A stretch of DNA of 64,000 bases from Ilyonectria destructans (lineage: Eukaryota > Ascomycota > Sordariomycetes > Hypocreales > Nectriaceae). Both the position numbers and the translations under genes were made by a program. Positions 9,381-22,100 of the stretch are shown piece by piece. Location of the stretch: contig JAHEWK010000004.1 of the NCBI GenBank assembly GCA_020740775.1, positions 1,612,001-1,676,000 of the forward strand, read 5' to 3'. The notes under the pieces are model-generated. The model was not told the DNA's origin, did no database searches, and saw nothing but the letters and a program-made list of their open reading frames with translations. The stretch's first letter is position 1. The number at the start of each line of letters is the position of its first letter.

Positions 9381-12300
9381 ATGTCGCTCCCCAACGGCCA
9401 GTCTGCCTGGCATCCTCCCTCCTTGCATCATACAAACTCCAGCCGAAGTCTACACCATCTCGACGATGCTTCAGCGCGTACCCAGACCCCCGTCGATAAC
9501 TCCGTCTCCTTGATGCCTGAGGCACAACTTGATATCGAGGACGAGAACCGACGCGCCCTCTTCGCGGATCTTTATCGCAAGACCGAGGACAAGGTCGCGC
9601 TGCTCTTTGCTGATGATGGTTCATACAACTATCCCGCGATCAGCGCGCTGCGCCGCTCCCCGGCCGAGTCCGCCGCGGTCATCCCACCCACGACCGATCA
9701 CGAGCCTATCAGAGAACCGCCACTCAAGAAGGCGAAGCGAACCATCGACGAAGACGACTACGACGATGACGATGACGAAGACGAAGACGAAGAACCCGCG
9801 CCACCCGCCGTCAAGTCCCAGGCTGCCGCTGTTGCTGCTGCGAGCTCCTTGCTCTCCCCCTCTAAATCAGGCAGTTCCCCTGTTCACTCCGTGCCATCGC
9901 CCGGGAAGCAAGGCGACAAGTCCAAGGATCAGGATGGCTCGCAAGGCAAAGACAAGTCCGGCGAAGACGCCATCAAGAAGTTGGAGGAGGCCCGGACTGC
10001 AACCGAAGAGGCTGCACGAAGGAGTTTCCACACCATCTTTCATACTTTGGAAAACGACCGTGCCGCCATGCTAGAACAACAGCAACTCGAAGACTCCGAG
10101 AAGCAACTCCAAGCAGAGATGGACCACAACCATACTTCAAACACCAGTCATGTCCAGGCCACAAACCACGGCTCTCTCAGCAGCGCAAACCTGGGCGCAT
10201 CCAGTCTGACCCTCAAGCATCTTATCGCTAGAATCGACATGAAGCGTGACCAAGTCCGCGCCTCGGATGCGGAACTTCGACTCTTGATGAACGAGGTCCG
10301 GAAGAACCGAAGCAAATGGGCTAGCGAGGAGAATGTCAACCAGGAAGAGCTGTACGAGGCCGTGGAGAAGGTCTTGACAGAGCTGAAGGCGCATACCGAA
10401 TACTCCACACCCTTCCTGACGAGGGTGAACAAGAGGGATGCGCCCGATTACTATAATTGTGAGATGCCACATCCGGCTCCACAACCCCGGCCTAGCTGAC
10501 ATCTTCACAGTTATTAAAAACCCCATGGATCTGGGTTCGATGACCAAGAAACTAAAATCCTTGACGTACAAGTCGAAGGCTGATTTCGTCGTGGATCTTA
10601 ACCTGATCTGGGACAACTGCCTCAGGTACAACCAGGATATGAACCACCCTCTTCGACGCATGGCGAACGGCATGAGGAGGGAAGCCGAGAAGCTCATTCC
10701 TCTCATACCCGATCTCACCATCCGGCCCCGGGCTGAAGTCGAAGCCGAGGAGCGAAGAAAACAAAACGGTGGTGAAGACGACGCTGGGGAGGATTCGGAT
10801 GACGAGCCCATCATGTCTTCACGGGGTCGTAAGGCCGGAAGCAAAGGGACAAACAAGTCACGAAAAGCACATAATGACCAAAAGGAAGACACCCCATCCA
10901 TCGATCAGAAGCCCATCCTGCAGGTGAATGGACTTCTCAAAATGGGTCGTGAGGGTTCTGAAGCTGTGGATGGCAGTAACGGCTTCGCCACCCCTCCAAT
11001 AGCCGGATCCATCACTCCTGGCGGCATCAACGGACACTCGGGAATCGGAAGCAATGCTGATGCTATGGACATCGATGGCCCCACTCTCAATGGCATAGCG
11101 CTGAATCAGGCATTTGGCGAGGCCGTTGAGCAAGTCTACGAGGACGAGGAGTACAAGATCTGGAAACAGACAACCAAGAAAGACCGTGCTCTAGCCTCCA
11201 AGGAGCGCTATCTCCTCTTCAGGGAAGACAAGTTCAATATCGAGGCTCCAGCATTGGTCCGCACCAAGGCTGGTATGCGTCGATTCTTGAAGCACCAGAG
11301 GGACGCGGAGGCGCAGGGCATTTCGCATGCCCAGGCCAATTCTGATCCCATGACTGGAAAGGAGACTGCGACCATACCATCCGAGATCCTGGCCCACGAG
11401 ATTGAGGAGGAAGCGGACAAGGTGATTCCTGATTACTATGACGCCCTAAGCAACATTCCGGACATCCAACCCAAGCTCCAATGGGTGGAAGATGGAGAAG
11501 GACAGGTCATTAACCAGCATGAAGACTTTCTCCACCTTGTGCCACCTGGAAGCTTCACTGCCCCGAAAGGTCGTCTGACGAAAAAAATGGACGAAAACAT
11601 CCACCAGATTCAGGAGACGAGGAAGCTTGCAACGAAGATCTCTGTGATCAAGCAGATGCAAGTCCAAACTCAGGCACGTCTACCCACCACACCCCCCAAT
11701 GATTATGTGCTAATGCTCTATAGGTCTACACCAACCAGTTTCCAAAATCGAATATGCAGGCCTTCACGGAGCAGGATATTGAGCCGCATTTCGTCGGCGA
11801 CGACGGCCCGGTGATGTGTGCCGAAACTTGCCAAATTGCCCTGAAGCGGTCCATTGCCAAGATTCTCTACACTACTGGATTTGAGGAACTCCAACCTTCG
11901 GCCATTGATACCTTCACGGGAGTCGCGGCGGATTACTTTCAGAAGTTGATCCGAACATTCAACGTCTACAACGAGTCTGAGAAGAAGGCGGCCCTATCAA
12001 CAGTCGACGGTCCCAAGTTTCAACCTCGATTCACCCCTGAGGAGGTCATCTTGCACACATTGGACGAGAGCGGTACCGACATTGCTCAACTGGAGATTTA
12101 TGCCAAGGATGATGTTGACAGACTGAGCTCCAAGCTTGGTGGTCTGCATGAGAGAATGAAGCTCCATCTGACGGATCTCCTTCGCCCTGCTCTGACGGGA
12201 GACTCTGGAACCGATGGAGTTGGCGCATTCAATGATGGCAGTGAACAGTTCGTCAGCGGTGATTTTGCGGAAGATCTTGGTGAAGACTTCTTCGGCTTCC

Positions 12301-12899
12301 GTGCTTTGGGTCTGGATAAGGAGATGGGTCTGGAAATGATATCTGTGCCCTTGCATCTCCTCCAGAGCAGGGTCCGCAACCAGTATCAGATGCAGACCCA
12401 AACGGCGGGAACTTCGACAGAAGAGCTGCTCGCGTCACTCACACCGTCCGACCCTGTTACTAGAGAGAACATTCAAGAACAGATTGGCTTGGTCAAGAAC
12501 TTCTTCCTGGCCAAGCTCCACGCTAATGGCGACCAACCTCTCGTTGAAGACGAAGATCTCCCTACCAAGCAGAAGAAGCCCCGCCCCCGCCTGGGTGCAA
12601 GCGGAAAGATTGTTACCGCCCAGAAGCGTCCTCCAAAGGAGCAGCTGGCTCTTGCCAAGAAGAAGAAGAAACTCGAGGCCGCAGCGGCCGAAGCCAAGTT
12701 AAATCCTTCTCCTGAGAAGGGCGGATCCATCAACAATACCCCCGCCAAGAAGAAGTCCATGAGCGCTGCCACCGGGGCACCCCCCAACCCTGCTGTCATT
12801 GCGTTGGCACCCAGCATGGAACGGGCGGACAGCATGCAAAGCGGTACCGACAAGGACGATACTATCGGCATGATGAGCCCGGAGAGCATTGCTCAGTAG
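9381..12899 (+). CDS. SPT7: SAGA complex subunit Spt7 (bromodomain plus histone fold)
   Basis: Three exons: 9381-10458, 10511-11673, 11724-12899; 3417 nt, 1138 aa. The start [10 protein letters not shown] was chosen because the conserved segment [19 protein letters not shown] follows soon after; an in-frame codon at 9225 is less likely. Domains: acidic/Ser-rich N-terminal part with a DDDDE run (~residues 130-150); bromodomain around 325-410, containing [17 protein letters not shown] and the acetyl-lysine-pocket stretch IWDNCLRYN; a central fungal Spt7 region (WVEDGEG, about 690); a bromodomain-associated histone fold in exon 3 (~775-840), the expected partner of an Ada1/TAF-like fold; Lys-rich C-terminus. 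Spt7 scaffolds SAGA, a nuclear co-activator with Gcn5 acetyltransferase. Intron 1 splits the bromodomain. Intron 2 has a GC donor (see findings). Confidence 0.93.
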
Positions 12900-14266
12900 G
12901 CCAGGCAGGATTTCCGGGACTCGGTGGGATAACGACAACACGAGGGTCGATTACTTGTGGCTCAGTCACGAATGTGATCCAAGACATCTTGAATGATAGA
13001 TCCGGCGGATCATGTCTGGCGCTGGCACGACCATGGGATTGGCAGCGATGCCAACTTGGACAGCAAACCCTGCGGTTTCAAAAAGGAGTTTTCTCTATGC
13101 TTCAGTCTCCTTCTTATACAACCCCTTGTATTACCTGCATCTTATATCTGCTTTACCCCGTATTACCCCTTCTCCTCAGTCTCGGTCATACCCCCAGGTC
13201 CCATCCCCAAAGGCTGGCCTTTCCCTTGTCTTCCTATCTTTGATTTCCTGTTTCTCTTCATGCTACCTGCTTTATCAACTTCAGAGCTCCCACATCTCAT
13301 CTTCATGGCGTTTGTTTAAAAAGGGCAGGAGACAGTGTACACAGCGCGGTTGCATTGGAAGAACGACATGCCGAATATACCTTGGACGAGCGACGACATC
13401 GTCTTGCGGGTCACCACTGCCCCATTCCTGCTGCAATACCGACGACTCCTTTTTTTTCCTTTTTCTTTTTAATTCCTGCACTGGTCCTTTGGAAAATTAA
13501 AACATGTACGGATTTGGCTTACCCCAGGCTGAAACGGGGACCTACCTACCGGACCTGACGTGGTAGAATCTGGCCGATGGGTGATGTGGACGACCCGAGT
13601 GTTTGATATATGATGATTCGGTTGGGGTGTGGTATTGGCGCGTGGTACAATGGTGGTGGTAAATGAGATGGTTGGATTGATTCACGTCATGTGTCGTTGC
13701 TGGAGGATTGAGAGTGCGGATGGACGACGAGGCGACAGCTATGTGTGCAAGAGTGTGGGTGTGGATAGTTACGAGTAGGCAATGGAAAACAACTTTGAAC
13801 GAAAGCCCGCTTTTGAATTCGTGCATGACTCTTGTGGAAAGTGAATCACGAAGGAGACATCAAAGAGGTACTGGATACGATTGTTGTATTCAGCTGCTTG
13901 TTTGTCCAAGTCCCCGGAGGAACGTCACGGACAGAGGAGACCAAAGGCGTCTTCCTAGATAACCCGAACCCATACTCCCACCACCCAATCCATTTTTGTT
14001 GAAGGATTTTTGATACCACAAACACATCCCTTTAAAATCCAAAGATATCAAACAACTAGTTATTGCGCCTTGATGAAATGCATGCTTGTTGAACGTTTCG
14101 CCATTTGCCTCATCCATGTTAAATCGCCTCTTTCGTTTAGTTTTGGAGCACCCCTTTTGATGAAAATGGGTTGCTCCGCGTGTTGACCTGCCTGCCAATC
14201 GCTCGTGTTGAAGAACTTGAGTTGTCTTTAGACAAGACAGCTAGGTAAGGTTGGTTTGTTGGCAAT
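12900..14266. other. Convergent region between SPT7 and SHMT
   Basis: 1.37 kb holding both 3' UTRs. Pyrimidine-rich around 13090-13300 and 13440-13490. No gene, RNA or transposon recognised. Confidence 0.5.
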
Positions 14267-15951
14267 TTAGATGCCAGCATCCAGGCGCCAGCCCTCAACG
14301 GGGAGGGGGAAGGTGTTGCACCAGGCGGCAATCTCCTTGCGGAGCTCGTTGATCTTCTCAACCTCACCGCCGGCAACCTTGGCCTTGAAGTCCTTGAGCT
14401 TGTTAGCCTCCTTGGGGAGAGCAGCCTGGACGTCCTTGCAGATCTTGATGGCGTCGACAATGTACTGGCCGACACGCTCGAACTCCTTCTCTCCGAAGCC
14501 ACGGGAGGTCATGGCGGGGGTACCAATGCGGATACCGCAGGGGGTAAGAGCGCTCTTGTCACCGGGAATGGAGTTCTTGTTGCAGGCAATGTTGATCTGC
14601 TCAAGGACGGCCTCGACACGGGCACCGTCCAGGCTGTGCTGGCGGAGGTCCATGAGGACCATGTGGCTGTCAGTGCCGTCAGAGACGAGCTTGTGGCCGA
14701 GGGTCTTGAAGGTGTTCTCCAGGGTCTTGGCGTTGGAGACAACCTTCTCCTGGTAGGCCTTGAATTCGGGGGTGGCAGCCTGCTTGAGGGCAACAGCCAG
14801 GGCAGTGATGGTGTGGTTGTGGGGGCCGCCCTGGTGACCGGGGAAGACGGAGAAGTTGATGGGGTTCTCGAGGTCGTAGAGAGTCTCAGCACCGGTCTTG
14901 GGGTTGACAGAGCGGACACCCTTGCGGAAGAAGATCATGGCACCACGGGGACCACGGAGGGACTTGTGGGTGGTGGTGGTGACAATGTCGGCGTAGAGGA
15001 AGGGGGAGGGGATGACCTCGGCGGCAACGAGACCGGAGATGTGGGCCATGTCGACAACGAGGTAAGCACCAACGGAGTCGGCAATCTTGCGCATGCGGGC
15101 GTAGTCGATGAGACGGCAGTAGGCAGAGGTACCAGCAACGAGGACCTTGGGGCGGTAGAGCTGGGCGTTCTTCTCGAGGGTGTCATAGTCAATGATGCCG
15201 GTCTCGAGGTCGACGCGGTAGGGCATGGTCTCGAAGTAGGTGGAGACAGCAGAGATCCTGGAAGACGGTTAGCGTTGAGGGTCCAAGTCGTTACGTGTAA
15301 CATATGTTGAGGGTCTGACTCACTTTCGCTGGGGGGTCTGGTAACCGTGGCTCAGATGGCCACCGTGGGGGAGGTCAAGACCCATGAGACGACCGTGAGG
15401 GGGCATGATGGCCTGGTAGACCTGGAGGTTGGCAGGGCTGCCGGAGAGGCACTGAACATTGACACCCCACTTCTCGGAGTCGACGTGGAAGGCCTCGAGG
15501 GCACGGCGCTGGCACAGCAGCTCGATCTGGTCGATGTGCTGGTTGCCACCGTAGTAGCGGGCGCCGGGGTAGCCCTCAGAGTACTTGTTGGACATGGGGG
15601 AACCAAGAGCATCGAAAACGGCACGGGAAGTGATGTTCTCAGAGGCGATGAGGACAATGGACTCGCGCTGGCGCTTGATCTCATCCTTCTATTGTGGGTG
15701 TTAGTGAGTGCGTCTTGGCGGGCTGGCGGGATACCAGCAATTCAGGGAGACGTACCATGATGGAGGCGACCTCGGGGTCGGAGTCGAGAAGAGACTTCTC
15801 GAGCATCTACACGGGTGAGTCAGTCGACTGGACGATTTCTTCCAACATGACGCGACGGCGCAAGAGGCTTGTCAGTGGATGGTGAATGGCGGGGTGAACA
15901 TACCTCCTTGTGAGACGCGGGGAGCGCATACTCGGCATTGGGGGGAGCCAT
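14267..15951 (-). CDS. SHM2: Serine hydroxymethyltransferase, cytosolic
   Basis: Four exons: 15904-15951, 15756-15806, 15324-15688, 14267-15257; 1455 nt, 484 aa. The enzyme uses PLP to interconvert serine plus tetrahydrofolate with glycine plus 5,10-methylene-THF, the main entry to one-carbon metabolism. Visible family motifs: [23 protein letters not shown], the [10 protein letters not shown] block, [10 protein letters not shown], and the PLP-lysine motif [13 protein letters not shown] (Lys near residue 253), then GPHNHTI. The N-terminus [10 protein letters not shown] has no presequence, so this is the cytosolic isozyme. Codon use is strongly biased to C-ending codons, as in highly expressed fungal genes. 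A perfect TGACTCA (16409-16415) upstream suggests CPC1 control. Confidence 0.97.
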
Positions 15952-17101
15952 TGTGTCTGGTCAATTGAAGATGCTGTGAAGCTGTGAAGATGGAGACGAT
16001 TGTGAGAGAGGATGGAGAGGAGGAGGGAAGAAAGAAAAAGAGGGAAGACTCGGGAGGTAGATGTAGAAAAATTTCCCTGGGCTTGGGTGGCCTGGATTGG
16101 GTGTGGCCTGGGGCTCCGAGTCGAGGACGCACACTGCAAAATCCAGCGCGAGCGGCGGCGGGGTACCGGCAGGTGCGGGGTCTTGATTGGTGGCGGGGGC
16201 TCCGATAATGGGCGACAGACGGTTACTGTCACCTCTAGAGGGAAAAAAAATCGGTTACCCTGGAGCCCGGAGGTTCGGCGCTCCAACTAGGACGCTTTGC
16301 GGGCTAGCGCAGGTAAACTTTGCTGCTTTTATCCCTCTGTGCAGTCGGTTTGTCTGGGCGAGATGAGGAATTAATCTCGTCTTTTACTAAGAGGCTGCGC
16401 ACAATACGTGACTCAGTCCGTCCGGCGAGAAGTCGGCGCTGGTGGTGGTGATGCTGTCATTGTTGAGCGACCCAGTCTCAGAACCCCGCCAAAAGAGGAC
16501 CGCCAGAACGACGAATTACGTACGGGTTCCGGATCCCATCAGGTCATCGAGGTCACCCACAGGGCACCCAGGAACAAACTGGCGGGCAAAACATGCGGGG
16601 AGGGGAGAGTCAGGCACATATCCCAAGCCATTGTCATACTTCAGCAACGCCTCGGAGACGAAACAGGTGGTACCAAGCTGCGTCCATTGTTCCAGGTCCT
16701 GCTACCCGGGAGACAATCGAGGCGCTGTAAATTCACCTAAGCTTCACGCAGTCACTACAGATTCCAAGAGCAGTCATCTAGCAAACCCCACCAGCTAGCT
16801 ACTCCAACTCTGCGGAGATCACCTCACCATGGCTGCAAGCAGAGCTCCGGCCACAGCCAAACCGGCATAACCTGCCACCTGTTCCACCCAAGGTGTTCCA
16901 CCCAAGGAGTCCCCCCCACACGCTGCATCACCGCCGCACCACCACCCACTCATACTCCCATCTGCAAAACCATTACCCATACAGCATCCCCGAATTACAC
17001 ACTGAATCCACACACAAACCAACCGTTCTGGCTACTTAACTACGTCTTCGAGCTGGACATCACCATCCGGTAAGGGATTAGTTCCCTCATCCAGCACTTC
17101 C
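15952..17101. other. SHMT promoter and tRNA 5' flank
   Basis: 1.15 kb. Purine-rich just upstream of SHMT (15985-16070), with a CPC1-type site further upstream. From 16560 to 17100 I see nothing identifiable. Confidence 0.5.
16409..16415. promoter_or_regulatory. CPC1/GCN4-type site (TGACTCA) upstream of SHMT
   Basis: Perfect palindromic TGACTCA, 458 bp upstream of the SHMT start codon. This is the consensus for the bZIP activator of general amino-acid control (Gcn4 in yeast, CPC1/CpcA in filamentous fungi). A 7-mer can occur by chance, but the target gene fits. Confidence 0.5.
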
Positions 17102-17206
17102 GTCGGTGTGGCTCAGTTGGTTAGAGCGTTGGTCTCATATAAACATATGACTTGGCCATAGGTCAGGGACATCCAAAGGTCGAGAGTTCGAGCCTCTCCA
17201 CCGACA
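17102..17206 (+). tRNA. tRNA-Met (CAT), elongator type, with 31-nt intron
   Basis: Acceptor GTCGGTG pairs with CACCGAC; D arm GCTC/GAGC; anticodon loop CTCATA with CAT at 17136-17138; T arm GAGAG/CTCTC around TTCGAGC; discriminator A at 17206. The intron is 17140-17170, directly after position 37, and contains CATATG, which can pair with the anticodon as usual for a splicing-competent pre-tRNA. One mismatch (T31-T39) at the base of the anticodon loop. The sequence is unlike initiator tRNA. A T-run at 17214-17220 is a likely Pol III terminator. Confidence 0.88.
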
Positions 17207-17233
17207 GAATTCAATTTTTTGCCGTTCACGACT

Positions 17234-17607
17234 GTCAAATCATTCATTTTGGTTGCAGATACGAAGACTGGCGCGGGAAGTGTGACAACTTCCCACGGTA
17301 AGTGCGGCACAGTGCGTGGGCAGTATCTTCAGTCTAATAAGCCCCTTAGACCTTGTGATCAGCACGTAGATAATGTACCAAAGTTCAGTTCTTACTCCTA
17401 AAAATGAGGGTTTATTGTGAGCCTAAACAAAGTATAACAAAGTATACCTTTGTATAGAATATTGAACGAATTTTAGTTCAAGCTCCCCTGCTATTGCTTA
17501 GGTAGTTGGTCGGCCGCAGATCGTACTGTGTGGGGGCTGTCTATATACCATTGAAGTTGTCAAACTTCCCGCGCCAGCCTCCGTATCGATACAGATTCCG
17601 GTTTGAC
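17234..17607. mobile_element. Putative MITE: 374-bp inverted-repeat element next to tRNA-Met
   Basis: The outer parts are inverted copies: 17258-17292 matches the reverse complement of 17553-17587 at about 32 of 35 positions (core CTGGCGCGGGAAGT), and the outer ends GTCAAA / TTTGAC also pair. Each arm contains a small internal palindrome around GAAGTT..AACTTC. The interior is AT-rich and non-coding. It starts 28 bp after the tRNA. I could not see a clear target-site duplication, so the exact ends are uncertain. Confidence 0.55.
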
Positions 17608-19109
17608 GTTATCTATCTACCCCATCTACATGTATGCGAAATCCCACAATAGACCACACGAGTACGCAGATGACGCCAAACAGATGGACAGACAAGACAA
17701 GACAATGATGGCGGATGATCCCCGACGCAGACGTCTGTCCCAGATGTGTCGACGATTGATTGGCATTACGCCAAATACCAGTCCCAACAGACCAAAAACG
17801 GGCCAACACCGCCTTGTCTCCGAGAGAGGATGGGGGGTGAGGATCGGAGGGGTGTCTATTCATTTGCCTTCTTGTTTCTTTCTCCCCTTGTCTCAAGACA
17901 ATCATGGGCGACCAACCGACCATCTATCATGTTCCACGGCGGCGCCGGACTTCCAGCGTGACAGGGGAGGCTTCGGGCCAAGTGAGACACCGCCTACGGC
18001 ATGTCTCTTGTGCAAGGGAGTTTGGATCACCCGTGGCTGACACCGCGGTGAATCCAGACTCGCGAGACGGTTCGGACTGTCTGTGACCCGGCTAAGACAG
18101 ACAGACAGCCTAGGCCGAGCATGTCGACTTTGCACGGGGCGCTTTGGTCGGCAATGCTAAGTCATTCGTGGCTCCTGACATGTCGGAATGTTCATTATTA
18201 CTTAGCTTTGTCGAAGCGGCTCAGAGATGGGCTTGAATGCAGTCCATGTATGCAAGGACAAACTTTTGCAAAGTACGTACGCCGTGGCAATTTACAGCAG
18301 AGACAGACCATGGCACGATGGGTGCCATCCTCGGGCTTTAATTACAACCCACAGAGGTCGAAGGAGATCTAAACGGGCCTCCCTCCCCCAGCCCGCTGGA
18401 CCCGGGCCTGTCGCCCGAGGCGGGTTTGAGACCCATGACTCAAGTTTCCGTACAGTGGGTGTTAGGTCGTTGTCTACAGTGGGCGGTGGTTCCCTGTCGA
18501 TGCTTAAGCGCGTTCGTTCCAAATTCTGGGTCCATCCTGGGGATGGCTAGTCGCGGATTCCCTCAGGCGCGACTAGCAGACATGACATCGAGCACGAACA
18601 TTCAAACTGCTCCTGATAATCGCGACTGAGGCGCATAGTCACATGACACGTCTGCGATGAGGAGCAGCATCTCCTCGAGGCTAGCAACATCCACATGGTT
18701 GCACAGGACAGTGGTAAATGTGTTTCGGGGGCGCAAGTGGCCCCTTGCAAATGGGGGACGTTGACGAAGCAGTTCAGGGATTGCCGATTTATTGATGGTG
18801 GGCGGCTTGGGGGGACCGATCCATTGCCCAGGCGGCTCCGGAGGCGTAGGCCTGCACGACGGACGATTCCTTTGGGTAAGTGTTTATTTCCCTTCGCGTG
18901 CACCTATGTCACTGGGTGGAGCCTGTGCGAGCCCCAGGGAGGTTTCGTTCGGGGGACAGAAGGGAGCGGCGGTCGCTAAATACGGCGAGCGTGGAGTCGT
19001 GCGTGGAGTCGTGCGTGGGTGTGCCGGCCAAGGCCTGGCAGTTGGGTTGGGATTTCGGACTGCACGTTCACGCGGCATTCCCTTTGCCTATCGGTTCCTT
19101 AGCTGACCC

Positions 19110-19139
19110 GTGACCTGCGACCTGCGACCTGCGACCTGT
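19110..19139 (+). repeat. Tandem 7-bp repeat (GACCTGC)
   Basis: Four near-perfect copies of GACCTGC in the SSN6 upstream region, followed by GTCGG. Simple tandem repeat, no further role visible. Confidence 0.7.
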
Positions 19140-22100
19140 CGGGACGCAGCACGCAAGCTGGCGCGATCTCTTCCCTGGGTGGGGAGATCCCTGAATGTCC
19201 TGCAGCAAGGGCCGAGGCAGGTCCAAAACGTACTACGCAAACGTTGGGGGCCCTGGGCGGATCATCGGCCGTGGACGAGAGGCGGCCGTGGATGGGTCTG
19301 CTCCGGAGCACGCAAAGGGCAAAGGCTAGTTGTCGACACTATGGAGTGCATAGTATGGAGGCCAAACTGTGAAATAGGAACTGGTCGGCCCGTCTGTGGT
19401 GAGAACCTTCGAGGCCGAAAGTGGAACAACGTCCAGCAGTCAACACGTGTGGCGTCCGCCATCCCCAGCCCACAGTTCACAGCCCGCAGCAGCCACGGGG
19501 TGATGTGCCGCGTCGGTGCTTCTTATGACGGCGGTGGGTAGTGGTGGTGTGGATGAGGGCGAGACAAGGCATGGATGTTGGGGCATGGATGAGATGGGAT
19601 GAGATGGCAGTGTTGGCAGGGAATGGACAAGGATGGGATCGATCATTGGGGACGGACCAGGCTAGGACCTCACGTATTTCTTCATTCCCACATCCCGCTG
19701 CCTGTCTTTCGGCTCCAAGAATTCTGGTGCTCATCACAACCAAAGCGAGTCAAGCTTAGAGGGCGGGTGTGCGGAGGCTTTTGCACAGACAAGGGCGGCA
19801 AAACAGCAGCGCGGCGGGAAGCATGAACAGGAAACAATGAAGAACCTCGGGCGGGAATCTCACACACGCCAACAGAAACCCTTATTAAGCCTCGGCGAAT
19901 AAGCTCGCTAGGACGCTAGCGGCCATACGTGAGGAAAAAAAAGCAATTCGAGACTGGCGTTGGCAAGCGGCACAGCGGCGCGCAGGCGTGTTTGGGCTGC
20001 TTGCCCAGCCAGATCAGATCCCCCCTCTGCTCTGGTGCATTGGCACGTCAGCGGCAGCGGCAGCGGTAACCGGCCGGGCCAGTGGGCGGGCGGGTCTCCC
20101 AGCGTCAGGTGCTTTGGCTGCCTGCGGGCGCCGCGGAAGATTTGTCTAGGGTGCAGTCCGGAGTACGGAGACGGAGGCGAAAAAAGAAGCTCTTGGGGGG
20201 GGGGGGGGGCTGGGCGCTTGCTTGGGTTTGGCTTCAGAACGACGATCAGCTCCATCTGACAAGAACCAAAGAGCCAGCCACAAACGGCCTGCAAATCACG
20301 AGCGATATATCATAGACGTGGGCTACAGGACTTGCAGTGGAGGCGTATGGACGGGACATGGGGGATGTCTGAGATATCTGGCAGCTGGAGGGACGGGAAA
20401 AGGAAGCACAACATGAACCAGTGAGGAGATGCGACGACAAAGAGTCATGGCAGTGAGATGTTGAGACAACATGAAGTTCACGAGCCTAAGCACGAGAGCC
20501 CACACGAGAGCCCGCTCGAGAGCCTGCACACGCATACCCACACAGGAACAGCCGCCGACCACCACTTGACAACCGAAAGCGTACCGCCAGCGAAGATGGA
20601 TGGGAACAGACATGCGGGCGTGCTGCACCTGCTGGGTAGCAGCAGCAACTGGGTAACTGGGGAGGTGCAGCTGCAGGGTGCATTGTGCGTGCAGGAGGGT
20701 GCGGTGCAATGCAGCGGAGGGTAGGTCGCAGACGCAGGTCTGATGCTGTTTTTGGCCTCGGGCGAGGGTGATGTGCGATGGATGGACGAGGGAGAAGGCG
20801 GATGGGTGTGCAGCGTTGAGTTGCAGCGTGGTGCTGCGCTGCGATGCGCATCGATGCGCTGTGCTGCAGCGTTGTGCGTGGGCGTGCGGTGTGCGGCGTG
20901 GGTGTTGTGGGCGATAGCCGCATAGATGGAGGCTACTTTGCACATGGAGGCTGCACTTCTGTTGTCTGATCACCCATCCACCAACAACCAACAGCAACCA
21001 CCGGCAACCACCGTGACAAGGAACGGGCAGCAGAAACAAGCAAAGACAGACGACGCAGCACCCGCATCCATCAGTCCGAGCACCAGCGCAAGAACCAGCA
21101 GCAACCTTACTGGGTACTTAAGTACCGGAGCCCACAACAGAACGCCAGCGCCAAGATGCAAGCCGCAAGCCACAGACCCAGCCGCCAGCCAAGTCGAAGA
21201 TGCCATCCGCCTCGTAGTAGCAGCCCCATGGGCCCCAGGCCAAAGGGGGGGCGGCGTCCAGGGCCAGGGGGAGCTCCGCAAGGGAACAAGGAGGGGTGTG
21301 CGCGACAGTCTTGGGTGTGTGGGACTGAGGGACAGACAGCGCGTGTGGAGACTGATGATGGCGGGAGAGTCGGTGGAGGACTGGGAGGTGGGCCGAGGTG
21401 GAGGGGGAGTGAGGTTTAAATAAAAGTGGTGGGTGGTCGGGCAGGCAGGCCTAGTCATGGCAGAGCAAAGGCTCAAAAGAGCAGGGGTCGCAGGGAACAG
21501 GCGTGTGAGAGGGCGTCTGGTTGCGGTCAGGGCGTGGTCCGCCGCAGATGACATCGATTGATCGCATCCGTCATGTTGGGCAACCAAAGAGGCAGCTTGC
21601 GGCAGGGCGCTGGGGCCTGGGACAGCGAGGGGCGTGTCGGGTCGCCGGCTGGGAAGGGAGCCTGCGCGGCGGAGTGATGCGTGGCGGTGCGATGCGATGC
21701 GCGATGTCGATGTGACCTGGGGAGTTCTATGGGGATGGGGATGGGAATGGGGAGACGGGCAGGCTGGTCGGCCGGATCGAGTTGGTGATGGTGGCATGGC
21801 ATTGGGCCGCACTCAAAACACCATCTCCGCGTCAGTAGGTATTGGCCTGTGTGACAGTGCGGAATGGCCAATCTTTTCACCGCTTCCCAGCTTCCCAGGC
21901 CGCCGCTAAGCCCTTCCGGAAGCCACCCACGTGTTTTAGAGCCGTCTTTCGTAAGCCGTTTCGGAACACCTTGGCTCCTCGGGTGGGCGATGGACGAAGC
22001 AAGGGAAACGAACGGGAGGAATAGGGGCGTTCCCGGGCCCAAGGCAGCGTCATCGGCTGGCAACAAGGTACGGGGTACGAAGCGCTGCACGTCCCTTGCG

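Noticed and set aside
14636..15310. 224-codon plus-strand frame opposite SHMT
   Set aside because: Antisense shadow of a strongly codon-biased gene; composition (Gly/Val/Glu) is the mirror of SHMT codons.
18990..19022. CRISPR-like direct repeats
   Set aside because: Only two to three adjacent copies of a short word without spacers; a simple tandem repeat in a eukaryotic genome.
20323..21812. Two long minus-strand open frames (238 and 280 codons)
   Set aside because: They are dominated by His/Ser/Pro/Ala runs from low-complexity DNA, overlap frames on the other strand, and have no domain, leader or intron signals.
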